Shown here piece after piece: positions 17,656 through 27,487 of a stretch of 64,000 nucleotides of DNA (positions are counted from its first letter, which is position 1; every line of letters starts with the position of its first letter). Source of the stretch: Pseudescherichia sp031979925 (GTDB taxonomy: Bacteria > Pseudomonadota > Gammaproteobacteria > Enterobacterales > Enterobacteriaceae); contig NZ_DALZFB010000007.1 in the NCBI RefSeq assembly GCF_031979925.1, forward strand, positions 1 to 64,000, in the 5' to 3' direction. Position numbers and translations under genes: made by a program. A model generated the notes under the pieces. It ran no database searches, had not been told where the DNA came from, and worked only from the letters and a program-made list of their open reading frames with translations.

Positions 17656-18353
17656 AACCGTTTTTGTTAGGCGTTCTCGGCGGCATGGGGCCGTTGGCGA
17701 CGGTCGACTTTATGGCGAAGCTGCTGGCAGCGACGCCTGCGACCAGCGATCAGCAACAGATCCCGGTCGTTGCCTGGAACGTTCCGCAGATTGCCGATCG
17801 GCAGAAGGCGCTGGCCGGGCTTGGCCCGTCGCCGCTGCCGCAGCTGCTGAACGGGATCGAAAAGCTCAACGCCGCCGGGGCGAGCCATATTGCGATCCCC
17901 TGCAATACGGCTCACCACTGGTATGACGCCCTAAGCCGCGCCAGCGATGCGCCGATCCTGCATATCGTTGAGGCGACCCTCGGGCGTATCGCTGAGCGCG
18001 CGCCGACGCGCGTCGGGGTTATCGCGACCCACGGCACGCTGGCGGCGGGCCGGTTCCAACAGGGGCTGGAACGCCTTAACGTTACGCCAGTGCTGCCCAC
18101 CGGGCAGGAGCTGGAGAGCTGGTTTGTTCCCGGCTGCTACGCGGTCAAGCGCGGTGCGCTGCGCGAGGGCGGCGAGCTGCTCTCTCTTCAGGCCCAGGCG
18201 CTGGTTGAGCGGGGCGCGGAAACGCTCATTCTTGCCTGCACCGAAGTGCCGGTGGCGCTGGACGCCATTGACTCCCCCTTTCTTGCTCACGCCATCGATC
18301 CTGCCCAGGCGCTGGCGGAGCGATGTTCGGCCCTCTGGCAGGAATATCGTTAA
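17652..18353 (+). CDS. Aspartate/glutamate racemase family protein
   Basis: The 233-aa cofactor-independent racemase-fold protein has the N-terminal GVLGGMGPLATVDF signature. Both catalytic cysteines are present, Cys84 in IPCNTAHHW and Cys196 in LACTEVP, so it should be an active two-base racemase or an isomerase of that family. Its start overlaps the PLP gene stop (ATGA), a sign of co-translation. A reasonable inference is that it interconverts L and D forms of the amino acid used by the PLP enzyme. The substrate is not known; it could equally act on aspartate or glutamate. Confidence 0.85.
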   Translation: MKPFLLGVLGGMGPLATVDFMAKLLAATPATSDQQQIPVVAWNVPQIADRQKALAGLGPSPLPQLLNGIEKLNAAGASHIAIPCNTAHHWYDALSRASDAPILHIVEATLGRIAERAPTRVGVIATHGTLAAGRFQQGLERLNVTPVLPTGQELESWFVPGCYAVKRGALREGGELLSLQAQALVERGAETLILACTEVPVALDAIDSPFLAHAIDPAQALAERCSALWQEYR

Positions 18354-18382
18354 TCTCTTCACTCTCTAACAGGATAAATAAA

Positions 18383-19390
18383 ATGAAAAAAAGTCTCTGC
18401 TTATTACTGGCAGCGGGTAGCTTGTGGACAAATATGACCTGGGCCGCCTCACCGGAAGAAGTACGTGTCGCCTATAGCGGCGGTTCGCAGGTATTAATGC
18501 TGGCGAAAGCCGACGGCTCGCTGGATAAAGCGTTAAACAGCAAAGTGAAATGGGTGCAGTTTGCTTCCGGTGCGGATGCGCTGAGCTATTTCGCCAGCAA
18601 CGCCATCGATATTGCTAATTTTGGATCCAGTCCGGCTACCGCGGGCGTGGTGCGTAAATTACCTGTAGAGATTATTGGCGTCTCCGGGGTGATTGCCAGC
18701 TACGAGCGCTTAATTGGCAAAGACGGCATTAATAACATTAAGGATATCGAAGGGAAACGCGTGGCCTATCCGCCAAACTCTACCGCGCAGTACGCGCTGG
18801 AGGCGGCGATCAGCGTTAATAAACTCGACCGCAGCAAAATTACCCTGCTGCCGCTGCGTCCGGCTGAGATGGTCGCCGCGTGGAAGCGGGGCGATATTGA
18901 TGCAGGCTACGTCTGGGCGCCGTTTGCCCAGGAGCTGGAGTCCTCCGGCGGTCATCAGGTCTTTGCCACCAAGGATCTGCAGAAAGATGGCTACCTGATC
19001 TACAACAACTACGTGGTGCGTAAGGCCTTCGCCGAACAGTATCCGGAAACCGTCAGCGCCTTCCTGCGCGTGCATCAGGAGAAGGTCAACGAGTTCAAGA
19101 AGGATTCTGAGCGTGCGGCAGCCATCGTGGCAAAAGAGGTGGGCGCACCGGTGACTACCGCAGCTAACACCCTCGGCGGTCTGGAGTACCCCACCCTGGC
19201 GGAGCAGGGCACGGCGGCATGGCTGGGCAACGGTACCCAGACTACCGACAGCGGTATCGGCAAGGCGCTGAGCAAAACCTCCAGCTTCCTCGCCGGCATT
19301 GGCGAGATCCGCAAGCGTGATATCCCGGCGAACTGGGATACGGCCATCAACTCCGAATACATTCGTAAAGCGGCGGTAGCAACGCAATGA
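18383..19390 (+). CDS. Taurine/sulfonate-type ABC transporter, periplasmic binding protein
   Basis: The 335-aa protein has a clear signal peptide (about 1-22, MKKSLCLLLAAG to TWAA). The mature part resembles TauA/SsuA: VAYSGGSQVLMLAKADG, the ANFGSSPATAG ligand-pocket segment and the WKRGDIDAGYVWAP block typical of TauA. The upstream in-frame start at 18323 lies inside the racemase gene and lacks the signal-peptide start, so 18383 is chosen. It pairs with the permease and ATPase that follow. The ligand is probably a sulfonate or other small sulfur compound, by family only. Confidence 0.87.
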   Translation: MKKSLCLLLAAGSLWTNMTWAASPEEVRVAYSGGSQVLMLAKADGSLDKALNSKVKWVQFASGADALSYFASNAIDIANFGSSPATAGVVRKLPVEIIGVSGVIASYERLIGKDGINNIKDIEGKRVAYPPNSTAQYALEAAISVNKLDRSKITLLPLRPAEMVAAWKRGDIDAGYVWAPFAQELESSGGHQVFATKDLQKDGYLIYNNYVVRKAFAEQYPETVSAFLRVHQEKVNEFKKDSERAAAIVAKEVGAPVTTAANTLGGLEYPTLAEQGTAAWLGNGTQTTDSGIGKALSKTSSFLAGIGEIRKRDIPANWDTAINSEYIRKAAVATQ

Positions 19391-20157
19391 GATTGAGTCA
19401 GCACATCGCCATCAGCGTTGCCTCGGTGGCGATCTTTTTTGTGATTTGGCAGGTGGCGGCCACCCGGCAGTGGGTGGATCCGCTTCTGCTGCCGTCGTTA
19501 ACCGATATCGGTTTAACCACGGAAGAGCTGCTGGCGGACGGCTACCGCCAGGTGCCGCTCTGGGAGCACGTGATGGTGAGCCTGGCCAGGGCGCTGAGCG
19601 CCTTCGCCGTGGCGATTGTGATTGGTATCCCGCTCGGGCTGCTGATGGGGCTCTCCAACGGCCTGTCGGCGGTGCTGAACCCCTTCGTTCAGTTCCTGCG
19701 CCCGCTGCCGAAGATTGCCCTGATCCCGCTGGCGGTGGTGTGGCTTGGCATCGGCGAAGCCTCAAAGTTCTTCCTGATCTTCATCGCTACCTTCCTGAGC
19801 GTGGTGGTGGGGGCCAGCGCGGCGGTTGAGCGCATCGGCCGGTCACGCATCCGCGTCGCCCAGACGCTGGGGGCGACAAAAAGGCAGATCTTTCTGCGCG
19901 TGGTGCTGCCGGACGCGCTACCGGAGCTGTTTACCACCGTCAGGCTGTCGCTTGGCATCGGCTGGACTTCGCTCATCGCGGCGGAGATGGTGGCCGCCAG
20001 TTCCGGCCTCGGCTGGATGGTGATCAACGCCAGCTCCTACCTGCGTACCGATATTGTCATGCTGGGCATTCTGTTGCTCGGCGGGATTGGCTATCTGCTG
20101 GATCTCCTTCTTTTAGGCCTGCAACGCCTGTTTGTGCCCTGGGCGGGGAAAGAATAA
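19387..20157 (+). CDS. Taurine/sulfonate-type ABC transporter permease
   Basis: The 256-aa inner-membrane permease of the TauC/SsuC type has about six hydrophobic segments and the EAA loop RVAQTLGATKRQIFLRVVLPDALPEL that contacts the ATPase. It overlaps the binding-protein gene by 4 bp and shares one base with the ATPase start (TAATG), so the three subunits are co-translated. No tauD-like dioxygenase gene lies nearby, unlike the tau operon. Confidence 0.88.
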   Translation: MRLSQHIAISVASVAIFFVIWQVAATRQWVDPLLLPSLTDIGLTTEELLADGYRQVPLWEHVMVSLARALSAFAVAIVIGIPLGLLMGLSNGLSAVLNPFVQFLRPLPKIALIPLAVVWLGIGEASKFFLIFIATFLSVVVGASAAVERIGRSRIRVAQTLGATKRQIFLRVVLPDALPELFTTVRLSLGIGWTSLIAAEMVAASSGLGWMVINASSYLRTDIVMLGILLLGGIGYLLDLLLLGLQRLFVPWAGKE

Positions 20158-20933
20158 TGGCTGTACAGATTGCGCTGGAGAACGTCTCTCTCCAGTTTGC
20201 GGCAAAACCGCACCCTTTTACCGTGCTGGACGATATCTCCCTTGCCCTTCAGAAGGGGGAGTTTGTGGTGCTGCTAGGGCCGTCGGGCTGCGGCAAATCC
20301 ACCATCCTCAACCTGGTGGCTGGCTTTAACCAGCCCGACAGCGGGCGTGTGCTCTGCGGCGGGGAACCGGTGCGCCAGCCCGGCCCGTCGCGAGGAATGA
20401 TCTTCCAGCAGCCAAACCTGTTTCCGTGGCTGTCGGTGCTGGATAACGTCACCTTTGGCCCACGCCTTAGCAAGCATAACCGCGACGAGGTCAACGCTCA
20501 GGCGCGGGAGTGGCTGGCGCGCGTTGGGCTGAGGGGCTTCGAAAATCACGCTCCGTGGCAGCTCTCCGGCGGTATGAAGCAGCGCGTGGCGCTGGCTCGC
20601 GCCTGGCTACCCGGACCTGAGGTGCTGCTGCTCGACGAGCCGTTTGGTGCACTGGACGCTCAGACGCGCCTGATGATGCAGGAGCTGCTGCGCAACGCCT
20701 GGCTGGCAACCGAGACTACGCTACTCTTCGTCACCCACGACGTAGAAGAGGCGCTGTTCCTCGCCGATCGTATCCTGATCATGTCGGCAAAACCGGGAAA
20801 AATCGTTGAAGAGGTGACGCTGCCGTTTGGTCGCGAACGCGATATTGAAAATCTGGCGGCACACCCGCTGTATGGCGAGATCAAGCAGCACGTTCTGCAC
20901 CGCGTCCGCCAGGAGGCAAAGCGCCATTTTTAG
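20157..20933 (+). CDS. Taurine/sulfonate-type ABC transporter ATP-binding protein
   Basis: The 258-aa ATPase resembles TauB/SsuB: Walker A GPSGCGKST (near 40), Q-loop IFQQPNLFPW, signature LSGGMKQRVALARAW, Walker B VLLLDEPFGALD and switch histidine in FVTHDVEEAL. It completes the importer begun at 18383. A gap of 60 bp with a short direct TCGGGAATGAATCG stretch leads to the M20 gene. Confidence 0.9.
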   Translation: MAVQIALENVSLQFAAKPHPFTVLDDISLALQKGEFVVLLGPSGCGKSTILNLVAGFNQPDSGRVLCGGEPVRQPGPSRGMIFQQPNLFPWLSVLDNVTFGPRLSKHNRDEVNAQAREWLARVGLRGFENHAPWQLSGGMKQRVALARAWLPGPEVLLLDEPFGALDAQTRLMMQELLRNAWLATETTLLFVTHDVEEALFLADRILIMSAKPGKIVEEVTLPFGRERDIENLAAHPLYGEIKQHVLHRVRQEAKRHF

Positions 20934-20993
20934 TTAATCCGTGGTTCCCGGTGTCGGGAATGAATCGACTGTCATCAACACAAGGTGGAAGCA

Positions 20994-22238
20994 ATGAGCA
21001 TTAGCGAATTAAAAACCCGGCTGGAACAGAGTATTCACCAACACCGCGACGAATATATTGCGATCTCGAAAGATATTCATGCGCACCCGGAGACCGGGAA
21101 CAACGAGTACTATGCCAACGGTCTGCTGACGGCGCTGCTGGCGAAAAACGGCTTCGAGGTCACCTCGAACGTGGCCGGACACGAAACGGCATTCTATGCG
21201 GTGAAAGAGAGCAGCAAACCGGGCCCGACCATCGCCTATCTGGCGGAGTACGATGCCCTGATCGATATCGGCCATGCCTGCGGGCATAACATCATTGGCG
21301 TGACCAGCATCGCCGCGGCGATCGCCCTGAGCGAGACCCTTGACCAGACCGGCGGCAAGGTGGTGGTGCTGGGTACCCCTGCGGAAGAGGGCGGCCTGCG
21401 CGGCAAGGGCGGGCCAAACGGCAACGTCAAAGCCCGCTTTGTTGAGCACGGTTTTCTGAAGGATGTTGATGCAGCGATGATGGTCCATCCCGGTGGCAAA
21501 ACGCAGCTGACCGGACCGTTCTTAGCCAACAACCATCTCTATTTCCACTTCTATGGCAAGCCTTCGCATGCGGGCAGCTCGCCGCACAAAGGGGTCAACG
21601 CCCTGGATGCGCTGGTGCTGCTCTATAACGGCATCAGCGTGCTGCGCCAGCAGCTGCCTGACGGCGTGCGCGTGCACGGCATCATCACCAACGGCGGCCA
21701 GGCCCCGAACGTGATCCCGGAGTACGCCTCCGCGCACTACTACATCCGGGCGGAAACCCGCGAGGCCGTTGAGGCACTGGAGCCGCGCCTCCGCGCCATT
21801 GCCGAAGGTGTTGCCATCGCCACCGGCACTACGGTAAGAATCGAGCACCAGGTTGGCCCGCGCGATTTCAATATCAACCAGACGCTCAACAATCTCTTCC
21901 TTGAGGAGTTTACCGCCGTGGGGGAACAGGTCGATCTGCGGCAGAAAGAGGGCAAAGGCTCTACCGACGTAGGCGATATCAGCCACGCCGTGCCCACTGC
22001 GCATCCGTCGATCAAGATTGGTCCCGACGATCTGATCGGTCACACCGTCGCCTTCCGCGAAGCCGCTAACTCCGAGCAGGGCTACGAAGCGCTGGTCACC
22101 GGGGCGGTGGTGCTGGCTAACGCGGGCCTGCGCCTGCTGACCGAGCCGACGCTGTTGCAGGCGGCGAAAGACGAATTCGCTGGACGTAAATCCACCCCAC
22201 ACGCTGACAGAACGTTGACCGGAGCCGCTGCTGAATGA
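20994..22238 (+). CDS. M20 family metallopeptidase/amidohydrolase
   Basis: The 414-aa di-zinc hydrolase of the AbgB/PM20D2-like M20D group cleaves N-acyl-amino acids, aminobenzoyl-glutamate or beta-alanyl dipeptides in characterised members. Metal and catalytic motifs are present: IGHACGHNI (His94, Cys96, His98), PAEEGG (Glu131-Glu132) and HPGG; the dimerisation insert carries GKPSHAGSSPHKGVNALDA. The ATG at 20994 has an AAGGTGG ribosome-binding site; a GTG nine bases upstream is not needed. Its stop overlaps the peptide-binding-protein start (ATGA), tying it to the peptide importer. No signal peptide is seen, so it should act on imported substrate in the cytoplasm. Confidence 0.87.
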   Translation: MSISELKTRLEQSIHQHRDEYIAISKDIHAHPETGNNEYYANGLLTALLAKNGFEVTSNVAGHETAFYAVKESSKPGPTIAYLAEYDALIDIGHACGHNIIGVTSIAAAIALSETLDQTGGKVVVLGTPAEEGGLRGKGGPNGNVKARFVEHGFLKDVDAAMMVHPGGKTQLTGPFLANNHLYFHFYGKPSHAGSSPHKGVNALDALVLLYNGISVLRQQLPDGVRVHGIITNGGQAPNVIPEYASAHYYIRAETREAVEALEPRLRAIAEGVAIATGTTVRIEHQVGPRDFNINQTLNNLFLEEFTAVGEQVDLRQKEGKGSTDVGDISHAVPTAHPSIKIGPDDLIGHTVAFREAANSEQGYEALVTGAVVLANAGLRLLTEPTLLQAAKDEFAGRKSTPHADRTLTGAAAE

Positions 22239-23797
22239 AAAACGTGTTCTCTGCCGCCGCACTGTTGCTGGCGGCCTCTTTACCCTGGGGAAGCGCGCTG
22301 GCTGAAGCCGTAAACCGCAACGCCACGCTGAATATCGCCTATGGCAACCGGCCCGGTACGCTGGATCCTTACTTAACCACCAACAACGCCACCTCGGATG
22401 TGGATCGCCACATCTTTGAAGAGCTGTTCACCATCAACGATAAGTTTGAGCCGGTGCCGGATCTGGTGGCGTCGTACACCCTGAGCGACGATCGCAAAAC
22501 CTACACCTTTGTGCTGCGCGACGGTGTGCGCTTCCACGACGGGCAGCCGCTGACGGCAGACGACGTGGTTGCCTCAATGAGCCGCTGGCTGGCGGTCTCC
22601 ACCCAGGGAAAAGCTAACCTCCCCGGCGCGGTCTTTAGCAAGGTCGACGATAAGACCGTGCGCCTCGTCCTTCCTGAGCCGTCATTGATTACGCTTAACG
22701 TGCTGGCCGACGTGAAGAACATCGCGGCGATTATGCCTAAGCGCCTCATCGACGAAGCGAACAGCAGCAAAAAACCGGTCAGCGAGCTGATCGGTACCGG
22801 TCCCTATAAGCTGGCGGAGTTTAAGCAGGGCGAGTACCTGCACCTGACCCGCTACGATGGCTATAGCGCCCGCAGTGAGCCAGCCAGCGGCCTCTCCGGC
22901 CAGAAGCAGGCCAACGTGAAGGATATCTGGTTCCGCTACATTACCGATGAGTCAACCCGGCTGGCGGGGGCGATGACCGGCGAGTACGACATCGTCTTTA
23001 ACCTGCCGAAGGACAATATCGACGCCCTGAGCAGCGCCCCGGACCTCTCCCTGGCCCAGCCGGAGAGCGGCGGATCGCTGATCACCTATCTCTTCAACAA
23101 GCAGCAGGGCCCCTTTGCCAACGTTAAGCTGCGCCAGGCATTCAACCTTGCCCTCGACGTTCATCAGACATTGCTGGCGGGTTACAGTGATCCGCGCTTC
23201 TTCAAGGAGGATCCCTCCCTGGGCTTCCCTAACCAGGTCGACTGGTACAGCGACGCGGGTAAGCCGTTCTGGAACCAGCATAAGCTCGACGAAGCTCGCC
23301 AACTGGTGAAAGAGTCCGGCTATAACGGCGAAGAGGTGGTGATTATCGCCACCAAAGAGTATGCCGAGCTCTATAACCTGGCGATTGTCGCCCAGCAGGT
23401 ACTCAAGCAGATCGGCGTCAAGTCACGCCTCGACGTCTACGACTGGCCGACCGTGCTGCAGCGCCGCCAGGATCCGAAAAACTTCGATCTCTGCGCGCTG
23501 GAGTTCTCGATGCGTCAGGTGCTGCACCAGTATCCGTTCCTCGATTCGCGGGCCAAATTCCCGGGCCTGAGCAACAGCCCGGAGATTGACGGCGTGCTGG
23601 ATGCGATCAAGCAGGCCCCGTCGCTGAAAGAGGCCAGGCCGTTGGTGGATAAGCTCAACGTGCTGAGCTGGCAGTATCTGCCGGTGATTGTGCTGGGCCA
23701 TACCACCCCGGAGCCGATTGCCATCAAGAAAAACGTTAAGGGGTACCACGACCTGATTGGTCCGGTGCTGTGGAACGTGACCGTCAGCCAGCCCTGA
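22235..23797 (+). CDS. Oligopeptide-type ABC transporter, periplasmic binding protein
   Basis: A 520-aa cluster C binding protein (SBP_bac_5, DppA/OppA-like) with signal peptide 1-23 (ending SALAEA), the opening LNIAYGNRPGTLDPYLTTNN, the LRDGVRFHDGQPLTADDVVASM motif and GTGPYKLAEFKQGEYL. Co-translated with the M20 gene upstream and followed by two permeases and two ATPases, it completes a full Dpp-type importer. The ligand is unknown; with the M20 enzyme, an N-acylated or peptide-bound amino acid is plausible. Confidence 0.88.
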   Translation: MKNVFSAAALLLAASLPWGSALAEAVNRNATLNIAYGNRPGTLDPYLTTNNATSDVDRHIFEELFTINDKFEPVPDLVASYTLSDDRKTYTFVLRDGVRFHDGQPLTADDVVASMSRWLAVSTQGKANLPGAVFSKVDDKTVRLVLPEPSLITLNVLADVKNIAAIMPKRLIDEANSSKKPVSELIGTGPYKLAEFKQGEYLHLTRYDGYSARSEPASGLSGQKQANVKDIWFRYITDESTRLAGAMTGEYDIVFNLPKDNIDALSSAPDLSLAQPESGGSLITYLFNKQQGPFANVKLRQAFNLALDVHQTLLAGYSDPRFFKEDPSLGFPNQVDWYSDAGKPFWNQHKLDEARQLVKESGYNGEEVVIIATKEYAELYNLAIVAQQVLKQIGVKSRLDVYDWPTVLQRRQDPKNFDLCALEFSMRQVLHQYPFLDSRAKFPGLSNSPEIDGVLDAIKQAPSLKEARPLVDKLNVLSWQYLPVIVLGHTTPEPIAIKKNVKGYHDLIGPVLWNVTVSQP

Positions 23798-23812
23798 GCG
23801 GAGTAACCGTCT

Positions 23813-24772
23813 ATGAAGTGGTTTCTGTTTCACCGGATCATGGCGCTGCTGCCGGTGCTGTTCGTCGTCTCGCTGGTGGTCTTCTGCCTGGTGCATCTCG
23901 CGCCGGGCGACCCGGTGATGGTGATCCTCGGCAATGACGCCAGCCCGCAGGATATCGCCGCCCTGCGCCAGCAGATGGGTCTCGACAGGCCGCTTCTGGG
24001 GCAGTTTGTCCGCTGGTTTGGCGCGGTGCTCTCCGGCGATCTGGGCCACTCGCTGTTTCTCAATGCCAGCGTCAGCGGGCTGTTTTTGCAGCATCTGGCC
24101 CCGACGCTGGCGCTGGCGCTCTATGCCCAGGCCATTGCGCTGGTGCTCGGCCTGGCGAGCGGGGTCATCAGCGCCTGGCAGCACGGACGCTTTGCCGACC
24201 GGGCGATCCGCGCCCTGGCCACCTTTGGCATGTCGGTGCCGGGCTTTCTGCTCGGCCTGTTTCTGATCTTCTTTTTCGCCGTGCAGCTGCGCTGGTTTCC
24301 GGTAGTGGGCTATCGCTCCACCAATGACGACTGGCTGCAAAACGTCTGGTATCTGACGTTGCCCGCCATCGCGCTGGGGTTTCGCATTGCGGCGCTGATC
24401 TCCCGTATGACCCGCGCCGTGATGCTCGACGTGTTGCAGGAGAACTTCATCAACACCGCCCGTGCGAAAGGGGTGCCGGAGCGCACGGTGCTGCTGCGCC
24501 ATACCTTGAAGAACGCTCTGATCCCGATTCTGACCATCTGCGGGGAGTCCTTCGCCTCGCTGGTGACCGGGACCATCGTGATTGAGAGCGTGTTTGGTAT
24601 TCCCGGCGTCGGCTCGCTGATCGTCGACTCCATTGAGCGGCGTGACTTCACCGTGATCCAGGGCGTCGTGCTGCTGATCACCGTCTGCTACGTGCTGATT
24701 AACCTGGCGGTGGACGTGCTGAGCTATGTGGTCGATCCGCGTCTGTCCGTCGAGGGAGGGGAAAGCTCATGA
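23813..24772 (+). CDS. Oligopeptide-type ABC transporter permease 1 (DppB-like)
   Basis: The 319-aa inner-membrane protein has an N-terminal membrane helix followed by the VHLAPGDPVMVILG motif and five further helices. The EAA loop is NTARAKGVPERTVLLRHTLKNALIPILT. It overlaps the second permease gene by 4 bp (ATGA). Confidence 0.9.
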   Translation: MKWFLFHRIMALLPVLFVVSLVVFCLVHLAPGDPVMVILGNDASPQDIAALRQQMGLDRPLLGQFVRWFGAVLSGDLGHSLFLNASVSGLFLQHLAPTLALALYAQAIALVLGLASGVISAWQHGRFADRAIRALATFGMSVPGFLLGLFLIFFFAVQLRWFPVVGYRSTNDDWLQNVWYLTLPAIALGFRIAALISRMTRAVMLDVLQENFINTARAKGVPERTVLLRHTLKNALIPILTICGESFASLVTGTIVIESVFGIPGVGSLIVDSIERRDFTVIQGVVLLITVCYVLINLAVDVLSYVVDPRLSVEGGESS

Positions 24773-25620
24773 AGAATCGTAAGCTGCTGCTGTGGTGCGG
24801 CGTGCTGGCCGCTATTGTGCTGCTCTCGTTCTGCGGCAGCCTGTTTAGCCCGTGGGATGCCTACAGCATCGATCCGCTGAGCCGTCTGAAAGCGCCCAGC
24901 GCTGCGCACTGGTTCGGTACGGATAACTTTGGCCGCGATCTTTTTGTGCGCGTGGCACTGGCGGTGCGCGTCTCGCTAAGCGTCGGCGCGGCGGTGGCGC
25001 TGATTGCCGGGGCTGTCGGCATGGTCATTGGTCTGCTGTGCGCCTGGTATCGGCCGCTGGACCGTATCCTGATGCGCATCTGCGACGGCCTGTTTGCTTT
25101 CCCGTCGCTGCTGCTGGCAATTGCCATCGTCGGCGTGCTGGGTCCCAACGTGGCGAACGTGGTGCTGGCCCTGTCGCTGGTCTACGTCCCGTCCATCGCC
25201 CGCGTGATCCGCGGCGCGGCAATGGTGGTAAAAGAGAAAAACTTTATCGAAGCGCTGCGCGCCCAGGGGGCCACCTCAGGACGTATCGTCTGGCTGCATC
25301 TGCTGCCCAACGTCATCTCTCCGCTGATTGTACAGGTGACGTGGGTCTTTTCGGTAGCCATCCTGACCGAGGCGGCGCTGAGCTTTCTCGGCTCTGGCGT
25401 GCCTGCGCCGACGCCGAGCCTTGGCAACCTGCTGCTGGAGGGCAAAGCGGTGATCTTCACGGCATGGTGGATGACCTTCTTCCCCGGCATCGCCATCGTG
25501 CTGCTGATTCTGGCCCTGAATATTGTCGGTGACGATCTGCGCGACAGCGCCGAGCCGGGCCTCAGACCGCTGCCCGGGCGCGTGCTGCGCTTGCTGAAAA
25601 AGGGAGAACAGCATGGTTAA
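24769..25620 (+). CDS. Oligopeptide-type ABC transporter permease 2 (DppC-like)
   Basis: The 283-aa inner-membrane protein has the DppC features HWFGTDNFGRDLFVRV near the N-terminus, the EAA loop EALRAQGATSGRIVWLHLLPNVISPLIVQ and the SFLGSGVPAPTPSLGNLL segment. It overlaps the following ATPase gene by 8 bp. Confidence 0.9.
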   Translation: MKNRKLLLWCGVLAAIVLLSFCGSLFSPWDAYSIDPLSRLKAPSAAHWFGTDNFGRDLFVRVALAVRVSLSVGAAVALIAGAVGMVIGLLCAWYRPLDRILMRICDGLFAFPSLLLAIAIVGVLGPNVANVVLALSLVYVPSIARVIRGAAMVVKEKNFIEALRAQGATSGRIVWLHLLPNVISPLIVQVTWVFSVAILTEAALSFLGSGVPAPTPSLGNLLLEGKAVIFTAWWMTFFPGIAIVLLILALNIVGDDLRDSAEPGLRPLPGRVLRLLKKGEQHG

Positions 25621-26604
25621 TCCACCGCCACTGCTTAGCGTGAATAATTTGCGGGTCAACTTTGCCACGCCGCAGGGCATCGTCTCCCCGGTGCGCGGGG
25701 TGTCGTTTACGCTTCATCAGCAGGAGACGCTCGGCATCATCGGCGAATCCGGCTGCGGTAAAAGCGTGACCGCCCAGGCGCTGATGGGTCTGCTCTCCCC
25801 GCGCACCAGTCGTACCGATGGCGAGGTGAGCCTCAACGGCGCGCGACTGGACACGCTCTCAGCGAGGGCGAAACGCCAGCGCTGCGGCCGCGACATGGCG
25901 ATGATCTTTCAGGATCCGCTCTCTAGCCTGAACCCGGTCTTTACCATTGGTTTTCAGATCGACGAAAGCCTGAAGCTGCATACCTCGCTGGATCGATCCG
26001 CGCGGCGGGAGAAGATCCTTAGCCTGCTGGCACAGGTGGGGATCGCCGATCCGGCGCGCTGCGCGAATGCCTATCCTCACGAGCTCTCTGGCGGCATGCG
26101 CCAGCGGGTGATGATCGCCATTGCTATCGCCAGCGCCCCCTCACTGCTGATTGCCGATGAGCCGACTACCGCCCTCGACGCCACTATCCAGGCGCAAATT
26201 CTGCACCTGCTGGAGGAGATCAAGCAGCAGTCGGCAATGGGGATCGTGATTATCACCCACGATCTCAGCGTCGTGGCGCAGCTGTGCCAGCGGGTGGTGG
26301 TGCTCTACGCCGGGCAGGTGGTGGAGGAGTGCGACGTTAGCACGCTGTTCCATCGGCCGCGTCACCCCTATACCCAGGCGCTGCTGGCCGCGCGGCCGTC
26401 GCAGGATCGCGTCCCGAAAACCCGGCTGGCAGAGATCCGCGGCAGCGTGCCGCCCCTTAACGCCCTGCCGGTGGGCTGCACCTTTGCCGATCGCTGCCCG
26501 CTGGCGACGGAAACCTGCCGCAGCCAGCCGCCAGCGCTGCGCACTATCGACAGCCGCACGCACCAGGTGCGCTGCTGGCGGGCCGAAGAGACGGGAGTCA
26601 ATGT

Positions 26605-26608
<4 letters not shown>
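25613..26608 (+). CDS. Oligopeptide-type ABC transporter ATPase 1 (DppD-like)
   Basis: The 331-aa protein has Walker A GESGCGKSV, Q-loop IFQDPLSSLNP, signature LSGGMRQRVMIAIAIA, Walker B LLIADEPTTALD and the C-terminal oligopeptide-transporter extension with the cysteine pattern CTFADRCPLATETC found in iron-sulfur-bearing DppD proteins. It overlaps the next gene by 4 bp. Confidence 0.9.
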
Positions 26609-27411
<803 letters not shown>

Positions 27412-27441
27412 CGGGAAGGGACGCTGGGGGGCGTCGTGGGT

Positions 27442-27447
27442 TATAAT
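27442..27447 (+). promoter_or_regulatory. Candidate -10 element for rlmB
   Basis: A perfect TATAAT lies in the short gap between the island and rlmB. No good -35 is visible at the right distance. Since the island separates rlmB from rnr and its promoter, a local promoter here would keep rlmB expressed. Confidence 0.4.
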
Positions 27448-27487
27448 GGGGCGGACAGACCCTTTTAACCTCGATCGAGTACCCTTC

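Noticed and set aside
23423..24502. 359-aa open frame opposite the peptide transporter genes
   Set aside because: Extreme His/Gln/Arg content and no motif; the + strand carries two clear ABC transporter genes.
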